NCBI RefSeq assembly: GCF_004791025.1 | Contig: NZ_SRUO01000002.1 | Location: forward strand, 310,001 to 374,000 | Reading direction: 5' to 3' | Source: Mesorhizobium sp. M4B.F.Ca.ET.203.01.1.1 | GTDB lineage: Bacteria; Pseudomonadota; Alphaproteobacteria; Rhizobiales; Rhizobiaceae | DNA length: 64,000 nucleotides | Part shown: one piece after another, positions 17,234-26,392 of the stretch | Numbering within the stretch: the stretch's first letter is position 1 | Layout: the number at the start of each line of letters is the position of its first letter | Notes under the pieces: model-generated | Told to the model about the DNA's origin: nothing | What the model saw: only the letters and a program-made list of their open reading frames with translations | The model's database searches: none | Position numbers and translations under genes: made by a program

Positions 17234-18028
17234 ATGAATGAGCGCCTCGCCAGCAATCTCGCCCACGTCGGTGCCGTATCGCCGGCCGACCCGATTGATT
17301 TTGCCCTTCAGCCGGCACTGGCACTGCCTCGGGTGAGCTTCATCGTCCCGACGCTCAATGAAGCCGAGAACCTCCCCTGGCTTCTGCCGCGCATCCCCAA
17401 CTGGGCGCATGAGGTCATTATCGTGGACGGTCGTTCGACTGACGACACGGTCGCGGTCGCGCGCCGCCTGCGCGAGGACGTGAAGGTCGTCATGGAGCCC
17501 CGGCGGGGCAAGGGCGCTGCATTGCAAGCGGGATTCCGGGCCGCCACAGGTGAGATCATCATCATGCTGGACGCCGACGGCTCCATGGTCCCGGAGGAGG
17601 CGATCGTCTTTGTCAGTGCGCTGATGGCTGGCGCAGATCTCGTTAAGGGTTCACGGTTTATCCAGGGCGCCGGCACCGACGACATGTCGCTATTCCGGAT
17701 GTTCGGCAACAGGGGGCTGACCCTGTTCGTGCGGTTGCTCTATGGCGGTTGGTTCTCCGATCTATGCTACGGATACATAGCCTTCTGGACCAAGCACCTC
17801 GGCACGCTGAATTGCGACTGCGATGGGTTCGAGATAGAGACCCTCATCAACGTACGGGCCTTGAAGAGCCATCTCAACATCGTCGAGGTGCCGAGTTTCG
17901 AGGCTCCGCGCATCAGCGGTGTGAGCCATCTGCGCGCCCTCCCGGACGGCTGGCGCGTCCTCAAGACCATCCTGCGTGAGAGGGTGCACCAACAGCGGGG
18001 CGCGACAGCCCGTGCTGAGGGCGGGTAA
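17234..18028 (+). CDS. Family 2 glycosyltransferase (dolichol-phosphate-mannose-synthase-like)
   Basis: A 264-residue GT-A glycosyltransferase: VSFIVPTLNEAENLPWLLPR, VIIVDGRSTDDTV, GKGAALQAGF and the donor motif IIMLDADGSM are those of polyprenyl-phosphate sugar synthases. It should load a sugar onto a lipid phosphate or a growing lipid-linked unit at the inner membrane. I took ATG 17234 because the family begins there; the frame extends 47 codons upstream into sequence with no GT character. It is followed 5 bases later by a second glycosyltransferase, so the two are co-translated. Confidence 0.85.
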   Translation: MNERLASNLAHVGAVSPADPIDFALQPALALPRVSFIVPTLNEAENLPWLLPRIPNWAHEVIIVDGRSTDDTVAVARRLREDVKVVMEPRRGKGAALQAGFRAATGEIIIMLDADGSMVPEEAIVFVSALMAGADLVKGSRFIQGAGTDDMSLFRMFGNRGLTLFVRLLYGGWFSDLCYGYIAFWTKHLGTLNCDCDGFEIETLINVRALKSHLNIVEVPSFEAPRISGVSHLRALPDGWRVLKTILRERVHQQRGATARAEGG

Positions 18029-18033
18029 GCCTG

Positions 18034-19179
18034 ATGCGAATCTTGATGGTTGCCGCTCGCTGCTACCCCTTTATGGGCGGAACCGAAACTCACATCCAGG
18101 AGGTCGGTCCCCGCTTGGTGGCGCGTGGCCACGCGGTCGACGTGCTCACGACCGATCCCTCGGGGGAGCTGCCAGTCGAGGAGGAGGTGCGCGGCATGCA
18201 TGTGCAGCGCGTACCGGCCTGGCCAAGGGAGCTGGATCTCTATGTGGCGCCGGGCATTTACACAGCGATCCGGCGCGGGACTTGGGATCTGATCCACTTC
18301 CAGGGCTACAGTTCTTTCGTGGTGCCGATCGGACTGCTCGCGGCCGTCCGCGGGCACGTGCCGTTCGTCCTGACCTTCCACAGCGGCGGGCATTCCTCCC
18401 GGTTGCGCAACGCAGTGCGCAGCACCCAGCACATGCTGCTCCGGCCGCTGGTCGCCCGGGCGGCGCGCCTGATCGGCGTCTCCGAATTCGAAGCCGACTT
18501 CTTCAGCGGGAGGATGGGCGTGCCGCGGGAGCGGTTTGTCGTCATCCCGAACGGCGCCGCAATGCCGGCTCCGAGCCCAGGCGTCAAGGTCGATCCGCAC
18601 CTGATCGTCTCGGGCGGCAGGCTGGAGCGCTACAAGGGCCATCACCGGGCGATCGCGGCCTTGCCCGAACTGATCCGCCGGTTACCGGACGTGCGACTGC
18701 ACATCGTCGGTACAGGCCCGTACGAGGGAGAATTGCGGCGCTTTGTCGGGACGCTCGGCCTCGAGAAGCGGGTCACGATTGCGGGTATTCCCGGGTCACA
18801 GCGGCAGAGAATGGCAGACCTCCTGGCAAGTGCCGGGCTATTCGTGCTGTTCAGCGAATACGAAGCCCACCCGGTCGCCGTGATGGAAGCCCTGTCGCTG
18901 CGCCGTCCGGTCCTCGTCACCGACACGTCCGGTCTGCGGGAACTGGCCGCCAATGGCCTGTGCCGGGCGATTGCGTGCAACGCCGGTCCGGCGGAGCTGG
19001 CCGTCGCCATGGCCGAGGAACTGGAGGCCCATCGGGAGGTCCCGGATTTGGCGCTGCCCGACTGGGATGCCTGCGCGCAAGCGCTGAGCGACGTCTATCG
19101 TGATGTGCTGAGCAGCCGATCCACGGTCCGCTTGCCACCCGGACGCGTGACATCGTGGCCTCCCGCGACGATGGCATGA
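18034..19179 (+). CDS. Family 4 (GT-B) glycosyltransferase
   Basis: A 381-residue retaining GT-B enzyme. The start RILMVAARCYPFMGGTETHI is the acceptor domain, and the donor domain has IVSGGRLERYKGHHRAI and the EX7E-like segment EYEAHPVAVMEALSLRRPV. It should add one residue of the repeat unit at the cytoplasmic membrane. It lies 5 bases after the family 2 enzyme, and its end overlaps the next gene by 25 bases. The last 25 residues (from SSRSTVRLPP) look unrelated to the fold and arise in the overlap. Confidence 0.88.
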   Translation: MRILMVAARCYPFMGGTETHIQEVGPRLVARGHAVDVLTTDPSGELPVEEEVRGMHVQRVPAWPRELDLYVAPGIYTAIRRGTWDLIHFQGYSSFVVPIGLLAAVRGHVPFVLTFHSGGHSSRLRNAVRSTQHMLLRPLVARAARLIGVSEFEADFFSGRMGVPRERFVVIPNGAAMPAPSPGVKVDPHLIVSGGRLERYKGHHRAIAALPELIRRLPDVRLHIVGTGPYEGELRRFVGTLGLEKRVTIAGIPGSQRQRMADLLASAGLFVLFSEYEAHPVAVMEALSLRRPVLVTDTSGLRELAANGLCRAIACNAGPAELAVAMAEELEAHREVPDLALPDWDACAQALSDVYRDVLSSRSTVRLPPGRVTSWPPATMA

Positions 19180-21155
19180 TGCTGATGATGGCGGCTCATT
19201 TCACCGCGGGAACCAGGATTAGCCCGCTCAAGGCCGGGATACGGTTCATCTCGGCCATTATCGGTCCCGACCTTCGCGGCGGCAGCGCCGATGCCCCGCC
19301 GCAACGGGCTAGCTGCGGATGGATCGCGATTCTGGGCCTGACGGTCGCCACGGCTCTGCTCCTGGTCGTGGCCGGGCACGGAGCCGGGCGCCGGGGTTAT
19401 GAGATGGCGCCGCTGCTCTTCTGCTCCGGTGTCATCCTCCTGGTCGTTCCGACCAGCCTCCGCATCGCCTGGCCGACGACAGCCCGGGGGGAGCGTCTGT
19501 GCCTCCTGTTCCTGCTTAGCGAAGCCTTGTTCTACTGCAAGAAGGTCTATTCCCCGACGAGCTTCAGCGGTTACGACGAGTACCTGCACTGGATCGCAAC
19601 CCAGGATCTGATCACGGCCCGCCGTCTGTTCCTGTCCAATCCGCTTTTCCCGATTGGGCCAACGTATCCCGCCCTGGAGATCCTGACGACGGCGATCGTC
19701 GATCTGACGGGACTGTCCTTGGTTGTGGCGGGGACGCTCTTGCTTGTCATCCTCAAGGGCACGTTCATCGGTGCCCTGTTTCTGTTCCTCGAAAGCATCA
19801 CCGGATCGCCGCGTATCTCGGCAATCGCCTGTCTGGTCTATATGGGCTGCTCAACCTTCTTCCTGTTCGACTCAAGTTTCTCCTACCAGAGCCTCGGCAT
19901 CGTGCTTTGCGTGCTGACGTTTGCGGTCGAAGCAGCCCCTAATAATCTCGTCGGGCTATCGAGGCTGAAGTCGCTCGGGCTGGTTGGCTTGCTGTTGGCA
20001 AGCCTCGCGGTCACGCATCACCTCTCGGCCGCCTTCGCCGCCATCTATTTTGGAGCGCTGGCGGGCCTCGAGGCTTTGCGCCGGCACGACCCCCTGCGGT
20101 TCGAGGCCAGGATCGTCGTGAGCTTCACGGCGATCCTGGCCATCGCTCTGCCGTTCCTGTGGATGCAGTGGCGTGGCATCCCTCTCGCAGCCTATCTCGG
20201 CCCGGTTATCGGGGCCGGCCTCAACGCATTGCTCGCGAAGATCCTGGGCGCGGCCAGCCCAATGTCGGAACACCTCGGAGCGCCGGATAAGGCCCTCTAC
20301 TTGCGGCTGACTACCTTGACGGCACTCCTGCTGTTGGCACTCGGCCTGGCAACGGGCTTCTTCCGGTCGTTGGCCATGGCGGCTCCGAGTGGTGGGCGGT
20401 CGGATTGGCGTCCGATTCAGGAGATTTTCCAACGCCGCTGGCGCGACAGTCGGCTCGTGCTCCTCACCTTGCTGGCCTTCGGGCTCCCCGTCTCAGTCGC
20501 CTTCCGACTGACCTCCGCCGGATGGGAAATCGGCAACCGCATGGCAACGTTCGTGTTCATCGGCGTCGGGCTGGTCGTCGCGGTGAGCATTGTCCACTTC
20601 TGGCAAGGCCGCACACCGCGCGGGTGGCGCCGCATCGCGCCGGCCCTCGCTGTAGCGGTTATCGTCCTGGGCGGCGTCGCAAGCGCTGCGATCAATCCGA
20701 TCCATGGGCGCTACAGGGTGGCGGCAGATCAGGAATCAATCGAGCCCATGGGGATCGAAACGGCACGCTGGGTTAGGGAATGGCTCGGTGCCGGCAACCG
20801 CTTCACATCCGACCGCATCAACCGCCTTCTCCTTGCGGCCTACGGCCGGCAGGACGTCAGGGTCAGGATCAAAACGGGCGTCGATGCCGCGCGCATATTC
20901 GAGGCCGAGAATTTGGGGGCCGACGAGTTTTGGGCCTTGGCGGGGAGCGACATCGATTTCCTGCTGGTGGACCTGCGCCTGACCACGGCTCCGCCGGTGC
21001 TCGGCTCTAACTTTCAGCCGTGGCAACGGCACCAGGAAAAGCCGCTCTCGGGTGCAGCGCTGCTCAAGTTCAATCATATCCAGGGCGTCGCCCGCATCTA
21101 CGACAACGGCTGGATCATGATCTATGACGTGAGGGGATTGCATGGGAATCCCTAG
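19155..21155 (+). CDS. Large polytopic membrane protein, candidate polymerase or membrane glycosyltransferase
   Basis: About 660 residues with some 12 hydrophobic segments and a C-terminal soluble part of about 130 residues (from INPIHGRYRVAADQ). The motif GYDEYLHWIATQDL in the first large loop, with paired acidic residues, resembles the catalytic loop of GT-C membrane glycosyltransferases. A Wzy-like or lipid-linked-sugar-dependent transferase role at the periplasmic side is likely. The start is uncertain: GTG 19155 or one of several ATGs from 19176 to 19188, all within or close to the end of the preceding gene. It overlaps the DUF1616-like gene by 14 bases, and the two may form a complex. 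Confidence 0.6.
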   Translation: MASRDDGMMLMMAAHFTAGTRISPLKAGIRFISAIIGPDLRGGSADAPPQRASCGWIAILGLTVATALLLVVAGHGAGRRGYEMAPLLFCSGVILLVVPTSLRIAWPTTARGERLCLLFLLSEALFYCKKVYSPTSFSGYDEYLHWIATQDLITARRLFLSNPLFPIGPTYPALEILTTAIVDLTGLSLVVAGTLLLVILKGTFIGALFLFLESITGSPRISAIACLVYMGCSTFFLFDSSFSYQSLGIVLCVLTFAVEAAPNNLVGLSRLKSLGLVGLLLASLAVTHHLSAAFAAIYFGALAGLEALRRHDPLRFEARIVVSFTAILAIALPFLWMQWRGIPLAAYLGPVIGAGLNALLAKILGAASPMSEHLGAPDKALYLRLTTLTALLLLALGLATGFFRSLAMAAPSGGRSDWRPIQEIFQRRWRDSRLVLLTLLAFGLPVSVAFRLTSAGWEIGNRMATFVFIGVGLVVAVSIVHFWQGRTPRGWRRIAPALAVAVIVLGGVASAAINPIHGRYRVAADQESIEPMGIETARWVREWLGAGNRFTSDRINRLLLAAYGRQDVRVRIKTGVDAARIFEAENLGADEFWALAGSDIDFLLVDLRLTTAPPVLGSNFQPWQRHQEKPLSGAALLKFNHIQGVARIYDNGWIMIYDVRGLHGNP

Positions 21156-21900
21156 CAAGCGGGACCTTTGGGTCGCCTTTCTGTGGGCAGCAGCGACGGT
21201 GGCGGCCGTAGCGCTCAGCGACAATGTGTTCCTGCGTACCCTCCTGGGCGCGCCCATGGTGTTCCTCGTCTCGGGCCACTCGATTCTGCGGGCCATTGGC
21301 GTCCGGACCACCTCAGTGTTGCAACACCTCGCTTACGCGGTCGGGGCAAGCTTCGCCGCCGGCATCGCCGGGGGGTTTGCCCTCAACGCCGCAGACTACC
21401 TTACGCCGCTCGGCTGGGCGGCGTGGTTCTGGGCCGTGACAGCCGCCGCGGCACTGGTGGCCGCCATCCGCCGCGACACTCCCGACCTGCCAGCTTGGCC
21501 GGCTCGCACGCGGTTCCGGCTTTGGCAGGGGGCCGCGATCCTGTTGGCAATGTTTGTGGCAACCGGAGCCTATGCGCTGGCCGTCAGCGACGAAGCGGCC
21601 TACCGGGAATTCAAATACACCGAGTTCTGGTTGTTGCCGTCGATCAGTGGCGAGTCCGGCCGGATCACCGTCGGCATCAGGAGCGCCGAGACACAACCTC
21701 AAAACTTCGACGTCGAAATCACTCTTGATGGGCAACCGTTGGCGGTTCTCCGATCGATCGCCATCGCGCCGGGCGACACCTGGACGCGAGAAGTCCCGGT
21801 GCCGGCCCTGGCGACTCGCCAGACCGCCGAAGCCCGGCTCTATCGACCGGGGGACAACCGACTCTATCGCAGCGTTTCGACGCTGGTGCCGCGCATCTGA
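21142..21900 (+). CDS. DUF1616-like membrane protein
   Basis: A 252-residue protein with about four N-terminal membrane helices followed by a periplasmic beta-rich domain. The segment KYTEFWLLPSISGESGRITV and a Gly/Asp-rich beta sandwich match the DUF1616 type, first described in archaea and seen in surface-glycan loci. No enzymatic motif is visible. ATG 21142 follows GAGGGG and lies inside the end of the polytopic protein gene, which suggests translational coupling and a joint function. Role unknown. Confidence 0.6.
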   Translation: MGIPSKRDLWVAFLWAAATVAAVALSDNVFLRTLLGAPMVFLVSGHSILRAIGVRTTSVLQHLAYAVGASFAAGIAGGFALNAADYLTPLGWAAWFWAVTAAAALVAAIRRDTPDLPAWPARTRFRLWQGAAILLAMFVATGAYALAVSDEAAYREFKYTEFWLLPSISGESGRITVGIRSAETQPQNFDVEITLDGQPLAVLRSIAIAPGDTWTREVPVPALATRQTAEARLYRPGDNRLYRSVSTLVPRI

Positions 21901-21914
21901 AACGAGGCTCGATC

Positions 21915-23177
21915 ATGCGCATCCTGCTGCTATCGCAGTTCTATCCTCCGGTGATCGGCGGAGAGGAGCGGCACGTCCGCAATCTGGGCGCAGCGCTGGC
22001 GCGGCGGGGCCATCAGGTCAGCGTCGGGACCTTGATGCATCCTGGATCGCCCGAAACCGAACTGGACGGCGAGGTACGCGTCCATCGCCTGCGCGGCACG
22101 CTCCAGCGTCTGTCGGGCCTCCACGCCGATCCCGATCGCCGCCACGCACCGCCCTTCCCGGATCCCCATCTGGTGCTTGCCCTGCAGCGGCTGGTCGCCC
22201 GGGAGCAGCCGGACATCGTTCACGCCCATAACTGGATCTACGCGTCCTTCCTGCCGCTCAAAGGTCTGAGCGGGGCACGCCTCGTGGTTACGCTCCACGA
22301 TTACGGCCTTGTCTGCGCCAAAAAGAATTTCATGCACTTGGGCGCCCAACTCTGCAGCGGCCCGGCGACGGCAAAGTGCCTGCCCTGTGCCACACGGCAT
22401 TACGGAGCGGTGAAGGCAACCGCGACCACCTTGGGTAACTGGGCGACGAGCTTTGCCGCTCGGCGCGTGGTGGACCGCTTCATCGCGGTGAGCCACGCGG
22501 TCGCCGGTCACACCGGACTCACCCAAGGCCGCGCCCCCTACGACGTCATCCCCAACTTCGTGCCCGACGATGTCGAAGTGCTCGGCCCGGAAGATGCCTG
22601 CCTGCAGGGGCTTCCCGAGGATGGATTCATCCTGTTCGTCGGCGACCTGACACGCCTCAAGGGCATTGAAGTTCTCCTGCAAGCCTATGCCAGCCTGAAG
22701 CGGGCGCCGCAACTGGTGCTGGTCGGGCGCCGGGTCGCCGATACGCCAACCGAATTTCCGCCGAACGTTCGAATATTCAACATGTGGCCGCATTCCGCCA
22801 TCATGCATGCATGGCGGCGCTCACTGTTCGGCGTGCTGCCGTCGGTGGGGCCAGAAGCCTGCGCGACAGTGATCATGGAAGCGATGGCGTCCGGAAAGGC
22901 AGTTGTTGCAACCGACATCGGCGGCATGCCGGATATCGTCAATCATGGCGAAACAGGCCTTCTCGTGCCGAGCGGCGACGCGCACGCCCTCGCCAGCGCG
23001 ATGCAGACACTTCTCGATGACCGCGCCTTGCTCGCCCGCCTGGAGGCGACAGGCCTCGCCAGGATCGAGCGCCTCAAGGCCGGAGCGGTCGTGACCCGTA
23101 TCGAGCAGGTGTACCGGGACGTCCTGCGCCCAGCCCCCGGAAGGTCCGCGGTGCCGGCACAGCAAGGTTCGGGATAG
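21915..23177 (+). CDS. Family 4 (GT-B) glycosyltransferase
   Basis: A 420-residue GT-B enzyme. The N-terminus MRILLLSQFYPPVIGGEERH is the usual acceptor-domain start, and FVGDLTRLKGIEVLLQAY and VGPEACATVIMEAMASGKAV form the donor site. An internal Cys-rich loop (CSGPATAKCLPCATRH) resembles that found in a subset of polysaccharide transferases and may bind a metal. It is co-directional with the flippase gene, which starts 2 bases after its stop. It should extend the lipid-linked repeat unit. Confidence 0.88.
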   Translation: MRILLLSQFYPPVIGGEERHVRNLGAALARRGHQVSVGTLMHPGSPETELDGEVRVHRLRGTLQRLSGLHADPDRRHAPPFPDPHLVLALQRLVAREQPDIVHAHNWIYASFLPLKGLSGARLVVTLHDYGLVCAKKNFMHLGAQLCSGPATAKCLPCATRHYGAVKATATTLGNWATSFAARRVVDRFIAVSHAVAGHTGLTQGRAPYDVIPNFVPDDVEVLGPEDACLQGLPEDGFILFVGDLTRLKGIEVLLQAYASLKRAPQLVLVGRRVADTPTEFPPNVRIFNMWPHSAIMHAWRRSLFGVLPSVGPEACATVIMEAMASGKAVVATDIGGMPDIVNHGETGLLVPSGDAHALASAMQTLLDDRALLARLEATGLARIERLKAGAVVTRIEQVYRDVLRPAPGRSAVPAQQGSG

Positions 23178-23179
23178 CA

Positions 23180-24517
23180 ATGATGTCGGTAGACCAATCC
23201 GGGGCGGCCATTGCTCGCGTGCGCCGAGAGCTTCGAAAGAGCGCCGCGTTCGTGATGAATTCCGGCGCCATGGCAACCGGAACGGTTGCAGCGGCCGGTC
23301 TCGGATTCGTCTATTGGTGGCTCGCGGCGCGGCTGTTTCCACCGGAGGTGATCGGCAACACCTCTGCTCTACTGTCCGTGATGGGACTTATCGGCACGCT
23401 GGGGGAGGCGGGGCTCGGAACGATGCTGGTGGGCGAGATCGTCCGGAATCCCGGCAGGGAGCGCGGCCTGGTGGCCGCAGCACTGTGCTTCGGGCTGGCG
23501 CTGGGGGTCGGGCTGGCCTTCTTGTTCGTCTTCGGGCACGCGTATTTCAGCAGCTCTACCGAGCTGATCGGCGGCTGGTTCGTGGGCGTTGCGTTCGTCC
23601 TCGGCTGCGGTCTGACCGTTTTCGCCATCTTGGCCGACCAGGCGTTCCTGGGCAACCTGCGCGCCACCGGCAGGATGATCCGGCAAGTGCTTTTCTGCAC
23701 GTTGAAGCTGATGTTCATCGCCACCGCCGCGATTGGCGGCTACACCTCCCATACCGCGCTTATTCTGAGCTGGGTGGCCGGACTTCTGGCGTCCATCATC
23801 GGCGTGGACCTGTTGACCCGGGGCGGTGCGCGTCGCCTCGTTGGGCCTCCCGATTTCCAGCTGCTCCGCACGCTGCGGGGCAAGGTCTTCGACCACTACG
23901 TGCTCGACGTGGCCTTGCAGGCTCCCGGCATCATCATGCCCTACGTCGTGCTCGTTCTCCTGTCTCCGGCCATCAATGCCGCTTTCGTATCCCTATGGAT
24001 GCTGGTCACCATCGCCTCGTTGATTCCCGCGGCCATGGCCACGGTCCTGTTCCCCGTGGTGAGAGCGAGCCCGAAACAATCCAGACACGACATCCTTCTA
24101 TCGGTGATGGCGTCATTGCTCTTTTCGCTGGTCTGCGCCGTTTTCATCTTCACCTATTCACAGAAGATCCTTGCGGTCTTCAATCCGGCCTATGCTGAGA
24201 TCGCCGGTTCGAGCCTGCGCTTCCTTGGCTTCAGCCTGCTGGGAACAACGCTTAAATTTCATGCCTGCACGCTGGCGCGGTTGGGCGACAGGATGCGCAA
24301 GGCATCTCGCTGGTTCGCGCTTGGCGGATTGCTGGAGCTGGGCTTGGTGATAGCTGGAGCGAGGCTCGGTGGACTTGAAGGCCTAGTCCTGGGCTGGACG
24401 CTCGCCACCAGCATCGAGGGCGTGTGCGCGGCCCTGACTTTGGCCTTCGCAATAAAATTTGATTCTGCCGCAGGCCCCGTGCACGAAGAGTCGCCCCCGT
24501 CGCCGCTCCAGACTTGA
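23180..24517 (+). CDS. Polysaccharide flippase (Wzx/MATE-like)
   Basis: A 445-residue protein with about 12-14 membrane helices and the start typical of oligosaccharide flippases: NSGAMATGTVAAAGLGFVYW then ARLFPPEVIGNTSALLSVMG. It should carry the lipid-linked repeat unit across the inner membrane. It closes the plus-strand assembly operon and, with the polytopic protein at 19155-21155, forms the core of a Wzx/Wzy-like route. Two alternative starts (ATGATG) lie at 23180 and 23183. Confidence 0.82.
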   Translation: MMSVDQSGAAIARVRRELRKSAAFVMNSGAMATGTVAAAGLGFVYWWLAARLFPPEVIGNTSALLSVMGLIGTLGEAGLGTMLVGEIVRNPGRERGLVAAALCFGLALGVGLAFLFVFGHAYFSSSTELIGGWFVGVAFVLGCGLTVFAILADQAFLGNLRATGRMIRQVLFCTLKLMFIATAAIGGYTSHTALILSWVAGLLASIIGVDLLTRGGARRLVGPPDFQLLRTLRGKVFDHYVLDVALQAPGIIMPYVVLVLLSPAINAAFVSLWMLVTIASLIPAAMATVLFPVVRASPKQSRHDILLSVMASLLFSLVCAVFIFTYSQKILAVFNPAYAEIAGSSLRFLGFSLLGTTLKFHACTLARLGDRMRKASRWFALGGLLELGLVIAGARLGGLEGLVLGWTLATSIEGVCAALTLAFAIKFDSAAGPVHEESPPSPLQT

Positions 24518-24550
24518 AAGACGGGATCGCGTTGTCAGGACCCGCTTGAG

Positions 24551-24745
24551 ATGCTCGAACGCGCAAGCCTGAGCGCCGCGGCCGAAGCCTCAATTGCCGA
24601 AAGTGATGTCATGACGCTGCCGGCGCGAAGGGCTGCGGTCCGCAAGCAGCTCGATGTGATGCTGGATGGCGTCAAGTCGGTGCGCGCCGCGCTTGAGGAT
24701 TTCTATGCCAAGGCGCTGCCGAGGCGGCCATGGAAGTCGCGATGA
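24551..24745 (+). pseudogene. Possible remnant of an LTXXQ (Spy/CpxP-like) periplasmic protein
   Basis: The frame contains RRAAVRKQLDVMLDGVKS then VRAALEDFYAKAL, which resembles the helical repeat of LTXXQ-motif proteins. The expected continuation (SDEQKARF) is replaced by a basic tail, and there is no signal peptide or ribosome site. It looks like a short fragment left by rearrangement between the flippase and methyltransferase genes. The assignment rests on one helix only. Confidence 0.3.
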
Positions 24746-24776
24746 AATTCTCGGACGCTGATGCGCGATTCCTCCG

Positions 24777-25565
24777 TCACTCAGAAGTACGATGAAGGGG
24801 AAGAAACAGCACATCGGCAGATTTGGTACCGGTTGTTCTGGCCTCAATCTCGGATTGGCTTGCCTTTCGGCGCCCGGTCCGGGTCAGCCAGTATGCCTCG
24901 TATCCGTTATCCGACAAGAGGCGCAGGACTACCAAAACCGACGCCCCGAACTTGTTCAATCCCTGGTCGGAAAGTTCGACGAACAGGGCCGGCCGGGCGA
25001 ACCTCAGGATCTCGATCATGCCCTGAAGCGCCAGCAGTTCGGCGCCCTGCACATCGATTTTCACGAGCGCCGGGCGCCGGGGTCCCTTGTCCGCGAGCAG
25101 CCCGTCGAGCGTCACGGCGGTGACCGGCACGCCGGTGCCGTTCCGGGAAAGCTTGTGGTCGGACGGGTAAAGCGGGTTGATTTCGAGAAAGGTCGTGCCG
25201 GGCTCAGCGGCGGCGACCACCCTCAGCGCCTCAACGCGGCCAAGGAAACCCGCGCGCTCGAGCGCGGAAATCAGGCCGCTGTAATTCTGATCCTCCGGCT
25301 CGATGGCGATCACTTTTCCGCCATCGCCGACCCATTCAGCAAAACGGAGCGTGAAGAAGCCGACATTGGCGCCGACATCGATGACCAGCGATCCGCCTGG
25401 CACGAATTCCCTGAGCTGATCGATCGGGCCTGCTTCAAAATACCTTTTGTAGAGGGGATAAAGCGCAAGATAGGCGCGGTGGAAAATCGGAAGACCCTGC
25501 AGGCCGAGCTTGGCGGTCAGCACATACAGCTTGATAGCCGAATCTCTTAGTAAAGCTATGAGCAT
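24777..25565 (-). CDS. FkbM-family methyltransferase
   Basis: A 262-residue SAM-dependent methyltransferase. The SAM site LVIDVGANVGFFTLRFAEW and the following acidic IAIEPEDQNY, then ALVKIDVQGAELLALQGM, are diagnostic of the FkbM family, which methylates sugar hydroxyls and other O atoms. It is convergent with the assembly operon and probably methylates a sugar of the same glycan. It starts at ATG 25565 behind GGATGG. Confidence 0.87.
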   Translation of the reverse strand: MLIALLRDSAIKLYVLTAKLGLQGLPIFHRAYLALYPLYKRYFEAGPIDQLREFVPGGSLVIDVGANVGFFTLRFAEWVGDGGKVIAIEPEDQNYSGLISALERAGFLGRVEALRVVAAAEPGTTFLEINPLYPSDHKLSRNGTGVPVTAVTLDGLLADKGPRRPALVKIDVQGAELLALQGMIEILRFARPALFVELSDQGLNKFGASVLVVLRLLSDNGYEAYWLTRTGRRKASQSEIEARTTGTKSADVLFLPLHRTSE

Positions 25566-26392
25566 TCAGGAACCATCCAATGACACCGATGCAGGATTTG
25601 TTGGCTGTGGCTTGTCGAGGGGCCCGCTCGGAGAGAGGGGGCCCGCTCGGACGGCGGCATCGCAACGATCATCGTTCAGTTCTGCAAACTTTATCACTCG
25701 ATCAAGGTCTGATCGCGGGGATAAAGAGGTACCACTCGAGGATCAGCATCGACACGCCGCCCCAAGACCACCTGGCTGGATAATGCCGCCACCGCCACAA
25801 GCAGGAGGTTTCCCAACTACAAACATCATCAGGAGCATTTCCTCCCATCACCGGCTGGCGTGGCACAGCTCGGAAAACCATTGCTTGGTCCCGGCGAACA
25901 GCTTCGCTGAGTGCGCTTCCGAGCGGAGCCCAGTGACCAAAAAAACGCGGTCTGGTTCGCCCGCAAATGAGGCATGTGGCGACATTCAACGGCGACCGAC
26001 GGACGGACCGCTACGTTTATGGCTTCCTCACAACGGCGCCGAACGAGCCGTTTCATCCCAAGGCTATGCCGTGATCACACCGCGGATGAGGAGTGCGACG
26101 CTTGGATGTGCCGTGCGACATGGGATGAGGCGAAGGCGTTGCAGCGGTCGGATAATGCGCGGCGAAGACCAAGAGGGTAGGGCAGTAGCGTTAAAGCGAC
26201 TGATACCTCTATAACCTCGTGCCCTATGGTCGCATCGAGGCCCACCTGCCGCGCCGCAATATAGTCGGGGTATCCTCTCATTGTCGACTATCCAGTCCTT
26301 GTCGTTTCGCTTTAAGATTGGCTGTGACATCGATGAGCGGTGGCGACCATTGCAATCGCATCTTGGTCAAGCCCTCGTTACGAGAGGGCAAT
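25566..26392. other. Intergenic region without a recognised gene
   Basis: These 827 bases lie between the divergent methyltransferase and GH16 lipoprotein genes. Several open frames exist on both strands, but none has a ribosome site with a recognisable family; composition suggests chance frames. It may hold decayed genes and must hold the two promoters. The sequence just before 26393 contains AGAGGG, the GH16 ribosome site. Confidence 0.3.

Noticed and set aside
25566..26392. Several 65-230 codon frames on both strands
   Set aside because: None has a plausible start or recognisable family; likely chance frames or decayed DNA.
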